NCBI GenBank assembly: GCA_002293705.1
Contig: DBDT01000057.1
Span: 1 to 7,440 of the forward strand
Origin: Candidatus Woesebacteria bacterium UBA925
Lineage (GTDB): Bacteria > Patescibacteriota > Microgenomatia > UBA8517
Direction: 5' to 3'
DNA length: 7,440 nucleotides
Positions 1 to 6,955 of the stretch are shown piece after piece. A program made the translations under genes and the position numbers. The first letter of the stretch is position 1. Each line of letters begins with the position of its first letter. Below the pieces are notes generated by a model, which had not been told where the DNA came from, did no database searches, and saw nothing but the letters and a program-made list of their open reading frames with translations.

Positions 1-42
1 CTCCAAGATCCTAACAATTAGTCTATCTGTTTTGATTGACAT
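1..42 (-). CDS. Start of an unidentified gene, cut by the window edge
   Basis: Fourteen codons run off the left edge, reading MSIKTDRLIVRILE. The ATG (minus strand, 42-40) lies only three bases after the metG stop codon. A good ribosome binding site, AAGGA, lies inside the last metG codons about eight bases before the ATG. Tight coupling and the SD make this a real start and the next gene of the metG operon. metG is often followed by tatD in bacteria, but these residues do not look like the TatD N-terminus, so I assign no function. Confidence 0.6.
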   Translation of the reverse strand, partial: MSIKTDRLIVRILE

Positions 43-45
43 ATT

Positions 46-1434
46 TTAAATCCTTGGAAATAAAGGCTCTATTTTAACTATTTTTTCTCCAGTTATCGCA
101 TCAATTATTTTTTGTGAAGAAATTGGCAAGATTGGTTTTGTTTCGTTGGCAATTACCAATAATGTATTTAATAGCTTGTTTAGTGTCGTCTCCTTTTCTT
201 CTCCAGTTTTTTTCCAAAGCTCAGTTTCATTTATGGTTCTGTCGCAATCCTTTATTTTTGACCATGTTGATTCAGTTGCTTCAACTATCTTAAGCTCGGT
301 CATGTAGTCTTTGTATTCGTCTGAAACTGTGACCAAATCCTTATTCAATCCCGTTAGTCCTTCTTTCTCTGCCATTGTTGTGAGTCTTGAGGCTAAGTTT
401 CCAAGTCCATTGGCCAGGTCTGATTGGTATGCTGCATCAATTTTTTCAAGACTAACATCAACATCTTCAACCCATGGACCATACCTGAAAAAGTAATATC
501 TGGTCGCGTCTGATCCGTATCTACTTGCAAGCTCGCTTGGGCTAATAACATTTCCAAGTGACTTGCTTATTTTTTGTCCATTCAGGTTCATAAATCCATG
601 GCTGTAAACTGCCCTAGGTATTTCATAGCCTGCGCTTTTTAGCATTGCCGGCCAAAGTAGTGTGTGCCAGCGAGTAATATCTTTACCAACAAGATGCAGC
701 GATGCTGGCCACATGTCCTTAAGTCCTGTTACATAATTTATTAGAGCATCAAACCACACATAAATGACGTGGGAGTCGTCATTGGGCACTGGTATGCCCC
801 AAGATAGTTTTTGTTTAGGCCTACTAATTGCAATATCTTCAAGCCCTGAGTCTAAAAAGCCAATCATGTCTTTGCGCCTTTGTTCTGGCTGAATAAAGTT
901 GGGATTAGTGTCGATTAATTCTCTGAGAAAGTCCTTGTATTTGCTCCATCTGAAAAAATAGTTTTCTTCTGAGATTTTCTCAATAGTTCTTGTCGGGTGA
1001 AGAGGGCAAGCTCCGTCAACTAGTTCTGATAGTGTCTTGTAAGACTCACACCCTGCACAGTAAAGTCCTTCGTAGCTACCCTTATAGATGTCTCCATTAT
1101 TAAAAGATTTCATGTAAAACTCTGCAACTATCTTTTTGTGGTCTTCGTCGGTGGTTCTGATGAATCTATCTGGATTGATACCAATACTTTCAATCTCCTT
1201 TTTGTCTAGAGAACTAATCTTGTCCACAAACTGCCTTGGTTCAAGACCTTCTTTGGCTGCAGCTTGGGCGTTTGTAATACCGTGTTCATCTGTTCCTGTC
1301 AAAAAGTAAGCCTCATCGCCTACTTGTTTGTGGAATCTGTAAAGCACGTCGGCTACTATTTTCTGATATGCATGACCTATGTGGATTACTCCATTGGTGT
1401 AGTCGATAGCAGTTGTTATGCTAAATCTTGCCAT
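46..1434 (-). CDS. metG: Methionyl-tRNA synthetase, short form
   Basis: Cytoplasmic class I aminoacyl-tRNA synthetase that charges tRNA-Met with methionine using ATP. The 462-residue protein has the HIGH signature at 18-21, TGTDEHG at 46-52, and a single zinc knuckle C126-x2-C129...C143-x2-H146, with His in place of the last Cys as in Thermus-type enzymes. It continues with WGIPVP at 212-217 and the KMSKS loop as KISKS at 288-292. A short helical anticodon-binding domain follows (about 330-462), including an INETELWKK stretch matching the family's conserved N...E..PW/LWK region. There is no C-terminal EMAPII-like tRNA-binding domain, so this is a minimal version. The ATG start is fixed by an in-frame TAA nine bases upstream. 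No clear SD precedes it; the nearest AAGG is about 12 bases away. It lies 25 bases after the TrpR-like gene and is probably co-transcribed with it. No truncation is seen: the catalytic core is intact. Confidence 0.97.
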   Translation of the reverse strand: MARFSITTAIDYTNGVIHIGHAYQKIVADVLYRFHKQVGDEAYFLTGTDEHGITNAQAAAKEGLEPRQFVDKISSLDKKEIESIGINPDRFIRTTDEDHKKIVAEFYMKSFNNGDIYKGSYEGLYCAGCESYKTLSELVDGACPLHPTRTIEKISEENYFFRWSKYKDFLRELIDTNPNFIQPEQRRKDMIGFLDSGLEDIAISRPKQKLSWGIPVPNDDSHVIYVWFDALINYVTGLKDMWPASLHLVGKDITRWHTLLWPAMLKSAGYEIPRAVYSHGFMNLNGQKISKSLGNVISPSELASRYGSDATRYYFFRYGPWVEDVDVSLEKIDAAYQSDLANGLGNLASRLTTMAEKEGLTGLNKDLVTVSDEYKDYMTELKIVEATESTWSKIKDCDRTINETELWKKTGEEKETTLNKLLNTLLVIANETKPILPISSQKIIDAITGEKIVKIEPLFPRI

Positions 1435-1459
1435 GAGGGTATTTTACCTTAAATTTAGA

Positions 1460-1807
1460 CTATCTGCCGACTATCCCCTTAATTTTTGAAGTAACTGAGT
1501 TGGCCCATATCTCTGCTTCTATTAGCTGTATTGTTTTTTTGAAACCTTCTTTGCCAGTGGCCTTGTGTGCAGATGCAATTGTCGCACTGCTTGCCTTAGT
1601 TTCATCCTTTATCTTTTGGTAGGTCGATTTTTGAGAAATTAAGTGCCAAATGTTCAATCTTTTGGCAAAAGAATCCTGTTCGCTTTCGCTGAAAAAACTT
1701 CCAAAGACAAGCTTCGCCTCCTTTGCGGTTTTGCAGTCTGCAATTAATTGGAAGAATGCCTCCAAATACTTTCCAGAAACATCTACTTCAGACTCTTCAT
1801 TTTCCAT
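1460..1807 (-). CDS. TrpR/YerC-family helix-turn-helix DNA-binding protein
   Basis: A 115-residue protein resembling the Trp-repressor superfamily, specifically the YerC/YecD branch. The family pattern is a helical N-terminus (YLEAFFQLI), a central SESEQDSFAKRLNIWHLI helix pair, then a helix-turn-helix at about 61-83 (STYQKIKDETKASSATIASA). This corresponds to the family's 'TYQEIAEKTGASTATISRV' element. The usual glycine of the turn is replaced by lysine (TKASSAT), and the recognition helix carries ASAH instead of the more common SRVN. DNA contacts may therefore differ. The C-terminal tail of about 30 residues (KKTIQLIEAEIWANS...) extends beyond the core and may be a further helix. It is predicted to act as a dimeric transcription regulator; the ligand, if any, is unknown. 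It sits 34 bases after the membrane-protein gene and 25 before metG. The ATG has no obvious SD. Family assignment is fairly sure; the regulated target is not visible. Confidence 0.8.
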   Translation of the reverse strand: MENEESEVDVSGKYLEAFFQLIADCKTAKEAKLVFGSFFSESEQDSFAKRLNIWHLISQKSTYQKIKDETKASSATIASAHKATGKEGFKKTIQLIEAEIWANSVTSKIKGIVGR

Positions 1808-1841
1808 GGCAGTATCTTTACTTTATTAAATCACAAATTGG

Positions 1842-2153
1842 TTAGTTATTTCTTACTGAAACAATTACAAGCACAGAAAAAATTAAAAGCGCCGGTATTG
1901 TCCAAATTTTAAACGACCCCCATAGGAGTAAAAACAAAATGGTGCTCACTGAAACTCCTACAGCAGTTGAATACTCAGACCTTACATTGGCCGCAATCAT
2001 TAAGCCAATTACTGCTGACCCCAGCGAGCTTGCAAAAATTAGTTTTGAACCTGGGGTATCTGGTCTCACTAGAAATAGAGTGATTAAAAAAATGATCAAA
2101 CTGGCTGCTCCAAGCACGCCGCAGACGATCCTCCCTCTTTTGACACTGATCAT
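1842..2153 (-). CDS. Small four-helix membrane protein of unknown function
   Basis: I do not recognise this family. From the chosen ATG the product is 103 residues: a short basic N-terminus (MISVKRGR) and four hydrophobic segments at about 9-29, 38-57, 63-81 and 83-100. Charged residues are limited to loops (RPD at 30-32, RSEY at 58-61) and the C-terminal RNN. The reading frame stays open upstream to ATGs at 2222 and 2249. Those starts would overlap the 5' end of divergent rmuC, and the added residues (RRKKRTIST...) are what the antisense of rmuC's hydrophobic N-terminal codons would give. I therefore prefer 2153. The ATG at 2249 does have a weak GAGAG-type SD, so the start is the least certain part. 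It is the likely first gene of the minus-strand operon. Confidence 0.62.
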   Translation of the reverse strand: MISVKRGRIVCGVLGAASLIIFLITLFLVRPDTPGSKLIFASSLGSAVIGLMIAANVRSEYSTAVGVSVSTILFLLLWGSFKIWTIPALLIFSVLVIVSVRNN

Positions 2154-2177
2154 CCATTTTCGGTTTCTACCCAAAAC

Positions 2178-2183
2178 ATGATA
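2178..2183 (-). promoter_or_regulatory. Possible -10 box for the membrane protein-metG operon
   Basis: On the minus strand this reads TATCAT, five of six matches to TATAAT. It would start transcription near 2171, leaving an 18-base leader before the ATG at 2153. No good -35 is present at 16-19 bases upstream. It lies in the 40-base gap between the divergent genes, and it supports the shorter start of the membrane protein. Confidence 0.25.
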
Positions 2184-2193
2184 GGATCTTTTT

Positions 2194-3135
2194 GTGGAGA
2201 TTGTTCTTTTTTTCCTTCTCATTTTAATAATCGTAGCAAACCTACTCATATTGTCTCTCTTTTTTAAATTAAAGCCAGATAATCTTGCTCAGATAATTCA
2301 ACTGATGCAAAGAGACTCCCAAAAAGAAAGAGAGTCGATACTTGGGGTTTTTAGTAGAGAACAACAACAGTTGCATGCAAGACTTGATTCAACAGGTAGG
2401 ATGTTATCTGAAATTTCAAGAAATCTTGGTGAAGTTTCTGAAATAGGAAGGTCGATGAAAGATGTCCAGGAGTTTCTCCTCTCCCCCAAGCTTCGCGGAA
2501 ACCTGGGTGAGCAGCTTTTGAATGATCTTCTTTCGCAAATACTTCCAAACTCAAGTTACGCACTTCAGTATGGTTTTAAAAATGGCCAAAGAGTTGATGC
2601 AATTGTGAAAATAAATGGAGGGATAATCCCAATTGATTCAAAGTTTCCTATGGAAACATATGTACAAATGGTTAACGCTAAAGGAGAGGATGGTAAGTCC
2701 TCTCAAGAAAAAGTGTTTGAAAGGAGTATTAAAAATCATATCGACTCAATTTCAGAAAAATACGTACTCCCCTCTGAAGGGACTATTGACTATGCTCTCA
2801 TGTATTTGCCAAGCGAGCCTGTGTACTATGAAGTGGTAAGAAGGTCAGAGCTTTACACCCATGCCCAGTCAAAACATGTTCTTGTGACCTCTCCATCAAC
2901 TTTATATGCCTACCTTAGGTCAGTGTTGATTTCTCTTGAAGGGCAAAAGATAGAAAGTCGGGCAAAGCAAGTGATGGCCTCAATTTCAAAGTTTAGAAAA
3001 GACCTTGACCTTGCAGAGTCTGATTTGAAACTACTTTCAAAACACATCAATAATGCCCAGTCTGTTGCAGTCAGCTTGACCTCTGATATATCAAAGCTTG
3101 GTAGTGCTCTTGATGAGACAAAGAGGTTGGGCTAA
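2194..3135 (+). CDS. rmuC: RmuC-family DNA recombination/nuclease-like protein, membrane-anchored
   Basis: RmuC-family proteins limit genome rearrangements such as inverted-repeat recombination and carry a PD-(D/E)XK nuclease-like core. The 313-residue product has one N-terminal membrane helix (about 3-24), a polar, probably coiled-coil stretch (about 29-95), then the core. The core shows LRGNLGEQLL (100-109, with the conserved Glu106), RVDAIV (Asp135) and IPIDSKFP (145-152; Asp148, Lys150), which together look like the nuclease signature. Further family blocks are YALMYLPSEPVYYEVV and VLVTSPSTLYAYL. A C-terminal helical tail follows. It is shorter than the roughly 475-residue E. coli protein, mainly in the coiled coil and C-terminus. 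The start is GTG, chosen because AGGA lies about seven bases upstream and the membrane helix begins right after. It is divergent from the minus-strand operon. No terminator is seen after it; a strong promoter begins three bases past its stop. Confidence 0.92.
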   Translation: MEIVLFFLLILIIVANLLILSLFFKLKPDNLAQIIQLMQRDSQKERESILGVFSREQQQLHARLDSTGRMLSEISRNLGEVSEIGRSMKDVQEFLLSPKLRGNLGEQLLNDLLSQILPNSSYALQYGFKNGQRVDAIVKINGGIIPIDSKFPMETYVQMVNAKGEDGKSSQEKVFERSIKNHIDSISEKYVLPSEGTIDYALMYLPSEPVYYEVVRRSELYTHAQSKHVLVTSPSTLYAYLRSVLISLEGQKIESRAKQVMASISKFRKDLDLAESDLKLLSKHINNAQSVAVSLTSDISKLGSALDETKRLG

Positions 3136-3138
3136 AAA

Positions 3139-3166
3139 TTGACATCACCCTAAAACACCCTATAAT
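3139..3166 (+). promoter_or_regulatory. Perfect-consensus sigma-70-type promoter
   Basis: TTGACA (3139-3144), a 16-base spacer and TATAAT (3161-3166): both hexamers match consensus fully. Transcription should start near 3172-3174, giving a 5' leader of about 26 bases before the secreted-protein gene. That leader contains the SD GGAGGG (3187-3192), six bases from the ATG. This is the strongest expression signal in the window and suggests high, constitutive transcription. Confidence 0.85.
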
Positions 3167-3198
3167 TTAGTAGTCTATTTTAACCTGGAGGGTACTAG

Positions 3199-3924
3199 AT
3201 GAAAAAGCTGGCTGCTGTCTTTTCAGTCGTGCTGTTCTTGGCTATTGTTTTGGTTTCACAGGCTCAAGACTGGGATGGGTTATGGGCGTTCATTGGTCCG
3301 GATGGCAACCTTACTCGCTCAGTGACGCTTCGCCCTGGGGAAGCCGTATCGGTTGTGGCTCCACCACCCAATGATGATGGCGAGCCTCTTTGCTCTGTGC
3401 CTGGTGGTGGATACGAGCTGAATGGCAGTTTCATAGTTTTCGCTGTCCAACCTGGAACCTATGAATTCAAATGTGGATTTGGTCAGTATCAGGGCAACAT
3501 AAATCCGCTTGTTACCCTCACAATGACGGTGTCTGGAGAGCCTGTTCCAGGATTTGAAGACAATGGTGGTCAGGCGATTCGAATAAGCTCATCATCGTCT
3601 GGAGTCCTTTCCGACTCAGCGGGCTGTGTGAATTGCACAGACATTGGTCGTCGCGTTGCAATCTACCGCTCCGAAGAGGGTGGGCAGTATGAGTACAGGG
3701 TCGAATCGTTGGTTGATAACGGGACTGGTGGCTGGGAAGCAGGTTCAACTATATGCCGCAGTAGCACCCGGCTGGTCGAGGGCGTTGATTGTTCCGGTCT
3801 CACAACCGGAGGTATGGGTGTAGAAATTGATATCATTCTCACCAAAGTCGATGTCACCTATGTGGTGTGGGTTGGTGGTGAGAAGATCGTCTACGGACCA
3901 TACCCCCTTTCAGTTGAAGGGTAG
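3199..3924 (+). CDS. Secreted six-cysteine protein of unknown function
   Basis: I do not recognise a family. The 241-residue product starts with a classic Sec signal peptide: MKK, a hydrophobic core to about residue 19, then SQA with likely cleavage after Ala22. The mature protein is rich in Gly, Val, Ser and Thr and appears all-beta. There may be two domains. One is about 24-112, ending in the strand LVTLTMTVSG. A proline/glycine linker (about 113-125) follows, then a second domain from about 126 ending in alternating strands (YVVWVGGEKIVYGPYPL). Six cysteines occur after the signal (65, 92, 143, 146, 186, 198), an even number fit for disulfides; C143-x2-C146 is a CXXC pair. No LPXTG, lipobox or membrane anchor is seen, so release or non-covalent surface attachment is likely. 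It has its own consensus promoter, SD and terminator. About 59% GC in 3301-3420 against about 37% in rmuC suggests a different history. A role in surface structure or host contact is speculation. Confidence 0.85.
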   Translation: MKKLAAVFSVVLFLAIVLVSQAQDWDGLWAFIGPDGNLTRSVTLRPGEAVSVVAPPPNDDGEPLCSVPGGGYELNGSFIVFAVQPGTYEFKCGFGQYQGNINPLVTLTMTVSGEPVPGFEDNGGQAIRISSSSSGVLSDSAGCVNCTDIGRRVAIYRSEEGGQYEYRVESLVDNGTGGWEAGSTICRSSTRLVEGVDCSGLTTGGMGVEIDIILTKVDVTYVVWVGGEKIVYGPYPLSVEG

Positions 3925-3931
3925 ATTAGTG

Positions 3932-3964
3932 GTGGGAGGGCATGCCCTCCCACTTCTTTTGTTT
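3932..3964 (+). terminator. Strong intrinsic terminator after the secreted-protein gene
   Basis: GTGGGAGGG (3932-3940), loop CATG and CCCTCCCAC (3945-3953) form a perfect nine-base-pair GC-rich stem. It is followed by the T-rich tract TTCTTTTGTTT. It starts eight bases after the stop codon. The other strand has no T tract after the stem, so it acts only on plus-strand transcripts and closes the cassette before the helicase gene. Confidence 0.92.
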
Positions 3965-3971
3965 ATTAAGC

Positions 3972-3977
3972 TACAAT
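3972..3977 (+). promoter_or_regulatory. Possible -10 box for a leaderless helicase transcript
   Basis: TACAAT matches TATAAT at five of six positions. It ends five bases before the helicase ATG, so the start point would fall on the ATG itself and the mRNA would be leaderless. This fits the absence of any SD upstream of that ATG and the need for a promoter between the terminator and the gene. There is no recognisable -35: the expected position falls in the terminator stem. Confidence 0.35.
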
Positions 3978-3982
3978 TCGTA

Positions 3983-6817
3983 ATGAGCGAAGTACTTCTA
4001 AATAAAGAACAAAAAGAAGCGGTATATCACACTACTGGGCCTCTGCTTGTAATTGCAGGAGCAGGTACTGGTAAGACCTCAGTAATTACCGAGAGGGTCA
4101 AAAACTTAGTGTTGAGCGGTGTTGTTGGTCCATCTGAGATTTTGTGCCTCACTTTTACTGAGAAAGCATCACTTGAGATGGAGGAGCGAATTGATGTGGC
4201 GCTTCCACTTGGATATTCACAGCTTTCAGTCTCTACTTTCCATGGTTTCTGTGACAGGGTTTTGAGGGACCATGGGTTCCATATTGGGATTGATCCAAAC
4301 TACAGACTCATGACTCAAGCTGAGTCGATGCATTTTTTAAGCAGCAATATTTTTTCTCTCCCCCTTGTCCACTTCAGGCCAATTGGGAATCCAGACAAAT
4401 TTTTGTCTCTTCTTCTGAACCACTTCTCAAGGATTGCAGACGAGGACATATCGGTTGATGAATATGCTAAGTGGGCTTACGGCTTGCCCTCCGAATTATC
4501 AGAAGATCAGAAGTGGACTCGTGACGAGTATGTTGAGATATCAAATGTCTGGAAAGAGTACTCAAAGCTAAAGCTTGAAAATTCGGTTTGCGATTTCTCT
4601 GATCTTATAACCCACACCATTTCACTTTTTAGAAGTAGGCCAAATGTTCTTTCTTTGTATCATCAAAAATTCCCCTACATTCTTGTAGATGAATACCAAG
4701 ACACCAATCATGCCCAGCATGAATTGGTAAAAATGCTTGCTGGTAAAAGTAAAAACATCACAGCGGTGTGTGATGATGATCAGTCAATCTATGCCTTTCG
4801 TGGTGCCGCAGTTGCCAATATTTTGGAGTTTACTAAAACATTCGAAGGAACCAAGGTTGTTACACTGAACCAAAATTATCGATCACACCAGGAGATACTT
4901 GATGCTTCATATAAGTTAATTATCAACAACAATCCTGAAAGACTTGAATACAAAGAAAAGATAGACAAAAAACTTGTAGCCCAAAGAGGGGGTGGTGGAA
5001 TTGTGGAATTTGCACACCTGCCCACGGGCCAAATGGAGTCAGTTTGGGTGAAGGAGAAAATAATGGAATTGGTAAATAGCGGCTACAAATTTTCAGATAT
5101 GGCAATTCTAGTTCGCGCCAACTCTCATGCTGATCAATTTGTAAGACTTTTTGAAAAAGAAGGGGTCCCGTTTGAATACTTGGGTCCTGGAAAATTATAT
5201 GAAAGAAAAGAGGTCTCTGAGTTGGTGGCTTTTTTAAGAGTAATGGTTGATTTGTATGATGATCAAAGCTGGTGGATACTTTTATCTTCAGACACACACA
5301 ACATAGATCCTTTATATATTGCTGAGTTATTTTCAAAATCGAAAGAGGAGGCTACTCACGTGTGGGATCAATTGAAGATTGATGAAGAACCAAGCGTAAA
5401 ATCAGTTGTTGAATTTGTTAAGGGGGTGATCTCAACAAGAGAGTCTGGGGCAGGCAAGCTCCTCTGGCAATACATAGACCAATTTGGAATTACCCAAAAA
5501 CTTACTAGCTTTGAGAATTTGACCGAGCAGGAGTATGCGCAAAATATTACAAAGCTATTTAAAAAAGTTTCAGACCTAGAGCAAATTGGAGTTACAACAG
5601 CCAGCTCAGTTATCTCATATATTGATATGCAACTTGCCTCAGGAGAGTCACCTTCTGCCTCCGAAATTGATTGGGAGGACCAAAATGCAGTAAGGGTAAT
5701 CTCAGCCCACTCCTCTAAAGGTCTTGAGTTTCCAGTGGTTTTTGTGGTGAATCTGGTGGCCCAAAGATTTCCATCAGTTGGTCGATCAGATCCACTTCCT
5801 CCACCAGCTGCTCTTATTAAAAACGATATGGAGGATGATCACATGAGAGAAGAGAGAAGGCTTATGTATGTTGCCATGACCCGCGCTCGTGACAGGCTTT
5901 ACTTGACTGCTGCACGAAAATACGAAGGAAACATTAGAGAAAAAAAGCTGTCGCAATTTTTACTGGAACTTGGTTTCAATGACGAAAAGACTTTAGAGTC
6001 GGTGACTTCTGGTTCTGAAGTGAAGCAAAACATCGATTTTGAAAAGGTCAGACAAGAAGTGGGAAAAATTAAACTATCACACTTGTCCTACTCTCAGATC
6101 GAAACTTTTAGGATTTGCCCACTCCACTACAAACTAAATTACATTTTAAAAGTTCCGCAAGCCACCTCTCCTGGTGCAAGTTTTGGAAACAGCTTTCACA
6201 GAGTACTTAGATCTTTTTATCAAGAGTATGTTCCAGGGTCAGTTGACCAAAATACTTTGATGCAACAGCTTTTGGCCACCCACTGGATCAAAAAAGGATA
6301 CCAAAATCAACAGCATGAAAGAGAGGCGTACCAAAAAGCACAAGATTATTTGAAGTTGTTTTTAGAAAATTGGTTTACAGACAGTGTAAATACCATTGCA
6401 TGTGAAAAGCCATTTGCCTTCAAGCTCGCCGACACAAAAATTACAGGAGTTATTGATCGAATCGATGAAGTTGATGGAAAACTTGTTATTGTTGACTATA
6501 AAACTGGTGAAAAAGTGATGAGTCAAAAAGAGGCTGACAAGAGTTTGCAGTTATCAATATATGCTTTGGCTGCAACTAAAATTCCTGAAAAACCATTTGC
6601 AAGAGAGATTGAAGACATTACTTTAAAACTGGTCTATTTTAGTGACCCTCAAGTTGTTGTTACCAAGCGAAGTGTGGAAGAGTTAATCTCTGCTGAAAAT
6701 GAAATTTTAAAAATCAAAGAGGATATAGAAAATAGTGACTTTGTCTGTAGTGGACATCCATCCTGCGAGTTTTGTGAATACAAAACTTTCTGTAAAGCAA
6801 GTCAAAATAACTCTTGA
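3983..6817 (+). CDS. UvrD-type helicase fused to an Fe-S PD-(D/E)XK nuclease (AdnB/AddB-like)
   Basis: A 944-residue single-chain helicase-nuclease expected to process double-strand breaks, in the manner of AdnAB, AddAB or RecBCD. The SF1A helicase motifs are all present. They are Walker A GAGTGKT (26-32), LTFTEKA (57-63, motif Ia), VDEYQD (235-240, II), CDDDQSIYAFRG (263-274, III), NQNYRS (296-301, IV), ISAHSSKGLEFPVVFV (573-588, V) and MYVAMTRARDRL (628-639, VI). The C-terminal nuclease (about 700-944) has His739, Asp825, Asp838-x-Lys840 and Gln856-x3-Tyr860. The 13-residue Asp-Asp spacing matches RecB. Cys712 plus C928-x2-C931-x5-C937 reproduce the AddB/Cas4 iron-sulfur arrangement; Cys922 is extra. 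The ATG at 3983 starts two residues before the conserved VLLNKEQKEAV region. The frame is open upstream to 3827, but that would overlap the secreted-protein gene and cross its terminator. It ends TGA directly followed by TAG. All catalytic residues appear intact. Confidence 0.93.
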   Translation: MSEVLLNKEQKEAVYHTTGPLLVIAGAGTGKTSVITERVKNLVLSGVVGPSEILCLTFTEKASLEMEERIDVALPLGYSQLSVSTFHGFCDRVLRDHGFHIGIDPNYRLMTQAESMHFLSSNIFSLPLVHFRPIGNPDKFLSLLLNHFSRIADEDISVDEYAKWAYGLPSELSEDQKWTRDEYVEISNVWKEYSKLKLENSVCDFSDLITHTISLFRSRPNVLSLYHQKFPYILVDEYQDTNHAQHELVKMLAGKSKNITAVCDDDQSIYAFRGAAVANILEFTKTFEGTKVVTLNQNYRSHQEILDASYKLIINNNPERLEYKEKIDKKLVAQRGGGGIVEFAHLPTGQMESVWVKEKIMELVNSGYKFSDMAILVRANSHADQFVRLFEKEGVPFEYLGPGKLYERKEVSELVAFLRVMVDLYDDQSWWILLSSDTHNIDPLYIAELFSKSKEEATHVWDQLKIDEEPSVKSVVEFVKGVISTRESGAGKLLWQYIDQFGITQKLTSFENLTEQEYAQNITKLFKKVSDLEQIGVTTASSVISYIDMQLASGESPSASEIDWEDQNAVRVISAHSSKGLEFPVVFVVNLVAQRFPSVGRSDPLPPPAALIKNDMEDDHMREERRLMYVAMTRARDRLYLTAARKYEGNIREKKLSQFLLELGFNDEKTLESVTSGSEVKQNIDFEKVRQEVGKIKLSHLSYSQIETFRICPLHYKLNYILKVPQATSPGASFGNSFHRVLRSFYQEYVPGSVDQNTLMQQLLATHWIKKGYQNQQHEREAYQKAQDYLKLFLENWFTDSVNTIACEKPFAFKLADTKITGVIDRIDEVDGKLVIVDYKTGEKVMSQKEADKSLQLSIYALAATKIPEKPFAREIEDITLKLVYFSDPQVVVTKRSVEELISAENEILKIKEDIENSDFVCSGHPSCEFCEYKTFCKASQNNS

Positions 6818-6832
6818 TAGAAACCCAGGTGT

Positions 6833-6851
6833 ATGCAAAATTTAATTGCAT
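6833..6851 (+). repeat. Small inverted repeat after the helicase gene
   Basis: ATGCAA (6833-6838) and TTGCAT (6846-6851) can form a six-base-pair stem with a seven-base AT-only loop, 15 bases past the helicase stop. No T tract follows, so it is at best a weak transcript 3'-end structure. It abuts the structured region that begins at 6852. Confidence 0.3.
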
Positions 6852-6922
6852 CTCCCTCAAACGAAAGGAGTAACAATGTGCACCACAATGCACAACACCA
6901 TGTCTATCGTTTAGAGAGGGGG
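6852..6922 (+). other. Imperfect stem enclosing a tiny ORF; possible attenuator-like RNA
   Basis: CTCCCTC-AAACGA (6852-6864) can pair with TCGTTT-A-GAG-A-GGGGG (6907-6922) through six plain pairs, then three more, then further GC/GU pairs after single-base bulges. The loop holds the SD and the tiny ORF at 6876. It also holds an inner perfect hairpin, TGTGCA (6877-6882) with TGCACA (6889-6894), loop six. The 3' arm's GGGGT (6919-6923) could instead pair with ACCCC (6957-6961), which would enclose the hairpin at 6937-6955. Two exclusive folds around a short ORF resemble an attenuator. Pairings are seen by eye; the function is inference. Confidence 0.35.
6876..6914 (+). CDS. Tiny 12-codon ORF with strong SD, possible leader peptide
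   Basis: Reads MCTTMHNTMSIV then TAG. An AAAGGAG SD (6864-6870) stands five bases before the ATG, a better site than those of most full-length genes here. There are three Met, three Thr and one His in twelve residues, but no run of one amino acid that would point to a classical amino-acid attenuator. The start region is buried in the TGTGCA hairpin, and the stop lies in the 3' arm of the enclosing stem. It may be translated; it may also be chance. No promoter of its own was found, so read-through from the helicase gene would be required. Confidence 0.3.
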   Translation: MCTTMHNTMSIV

Positions 6923-6936
6923 TGATCCGTTCTACG

Positions 6937-6955
6937 CCGGGCCTAAAAAGCCCGG
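6937..6955 (+). other. GC-rich hairpin without T tract
   Basis: CCGGGC (6937-6942), loop CTAAAAA and GCCCGG (6950-6955) make a six-base-pair all-GC stem. The bases after it (TACCCCAAAATAG) lack a T run on either strand, so it is not a standard intrinsic terminator. It may be the 3' end structure of helicase mRNA, or the second element of the attenuator-like region that starts at 6852. Confidence 0.45.

Noticed and set aside
2140..2145. Perfect TTGACA as a -35 for rmuC
   Set aside because: No acceptable -10 is found at 16-18 bases (the best is TTTCTA), and the hexamer lies inside the membrane-protein coding region. A real rmuC promoter was not identified.
1939..2181. Plus-strand 80-codon frame opposite the membrane protein
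   Set aside because: It is antisense to a frame with clear membrane segments and shows no SD or domain of its own; a shadow.
3827..3982. In-frame upstream extension of the helicase
   Set aside because: It overlaps the end of the secreted-protein gene and crosses a strong terminator. The family's N-terminal motif begins right after the ATG at 3983.
46..6817. Alternative genetic code with TGA as Gly or Trp (as in some CPR lineages)
   Set aside because: None of the conserved genes contains internal TGA codons across roughly 1,900 codons, and five of the six complete long genes end in TAA or TAG. The helicase ends TGA followed at once by TAG, which looks like a tandem stop. The standard code fits.
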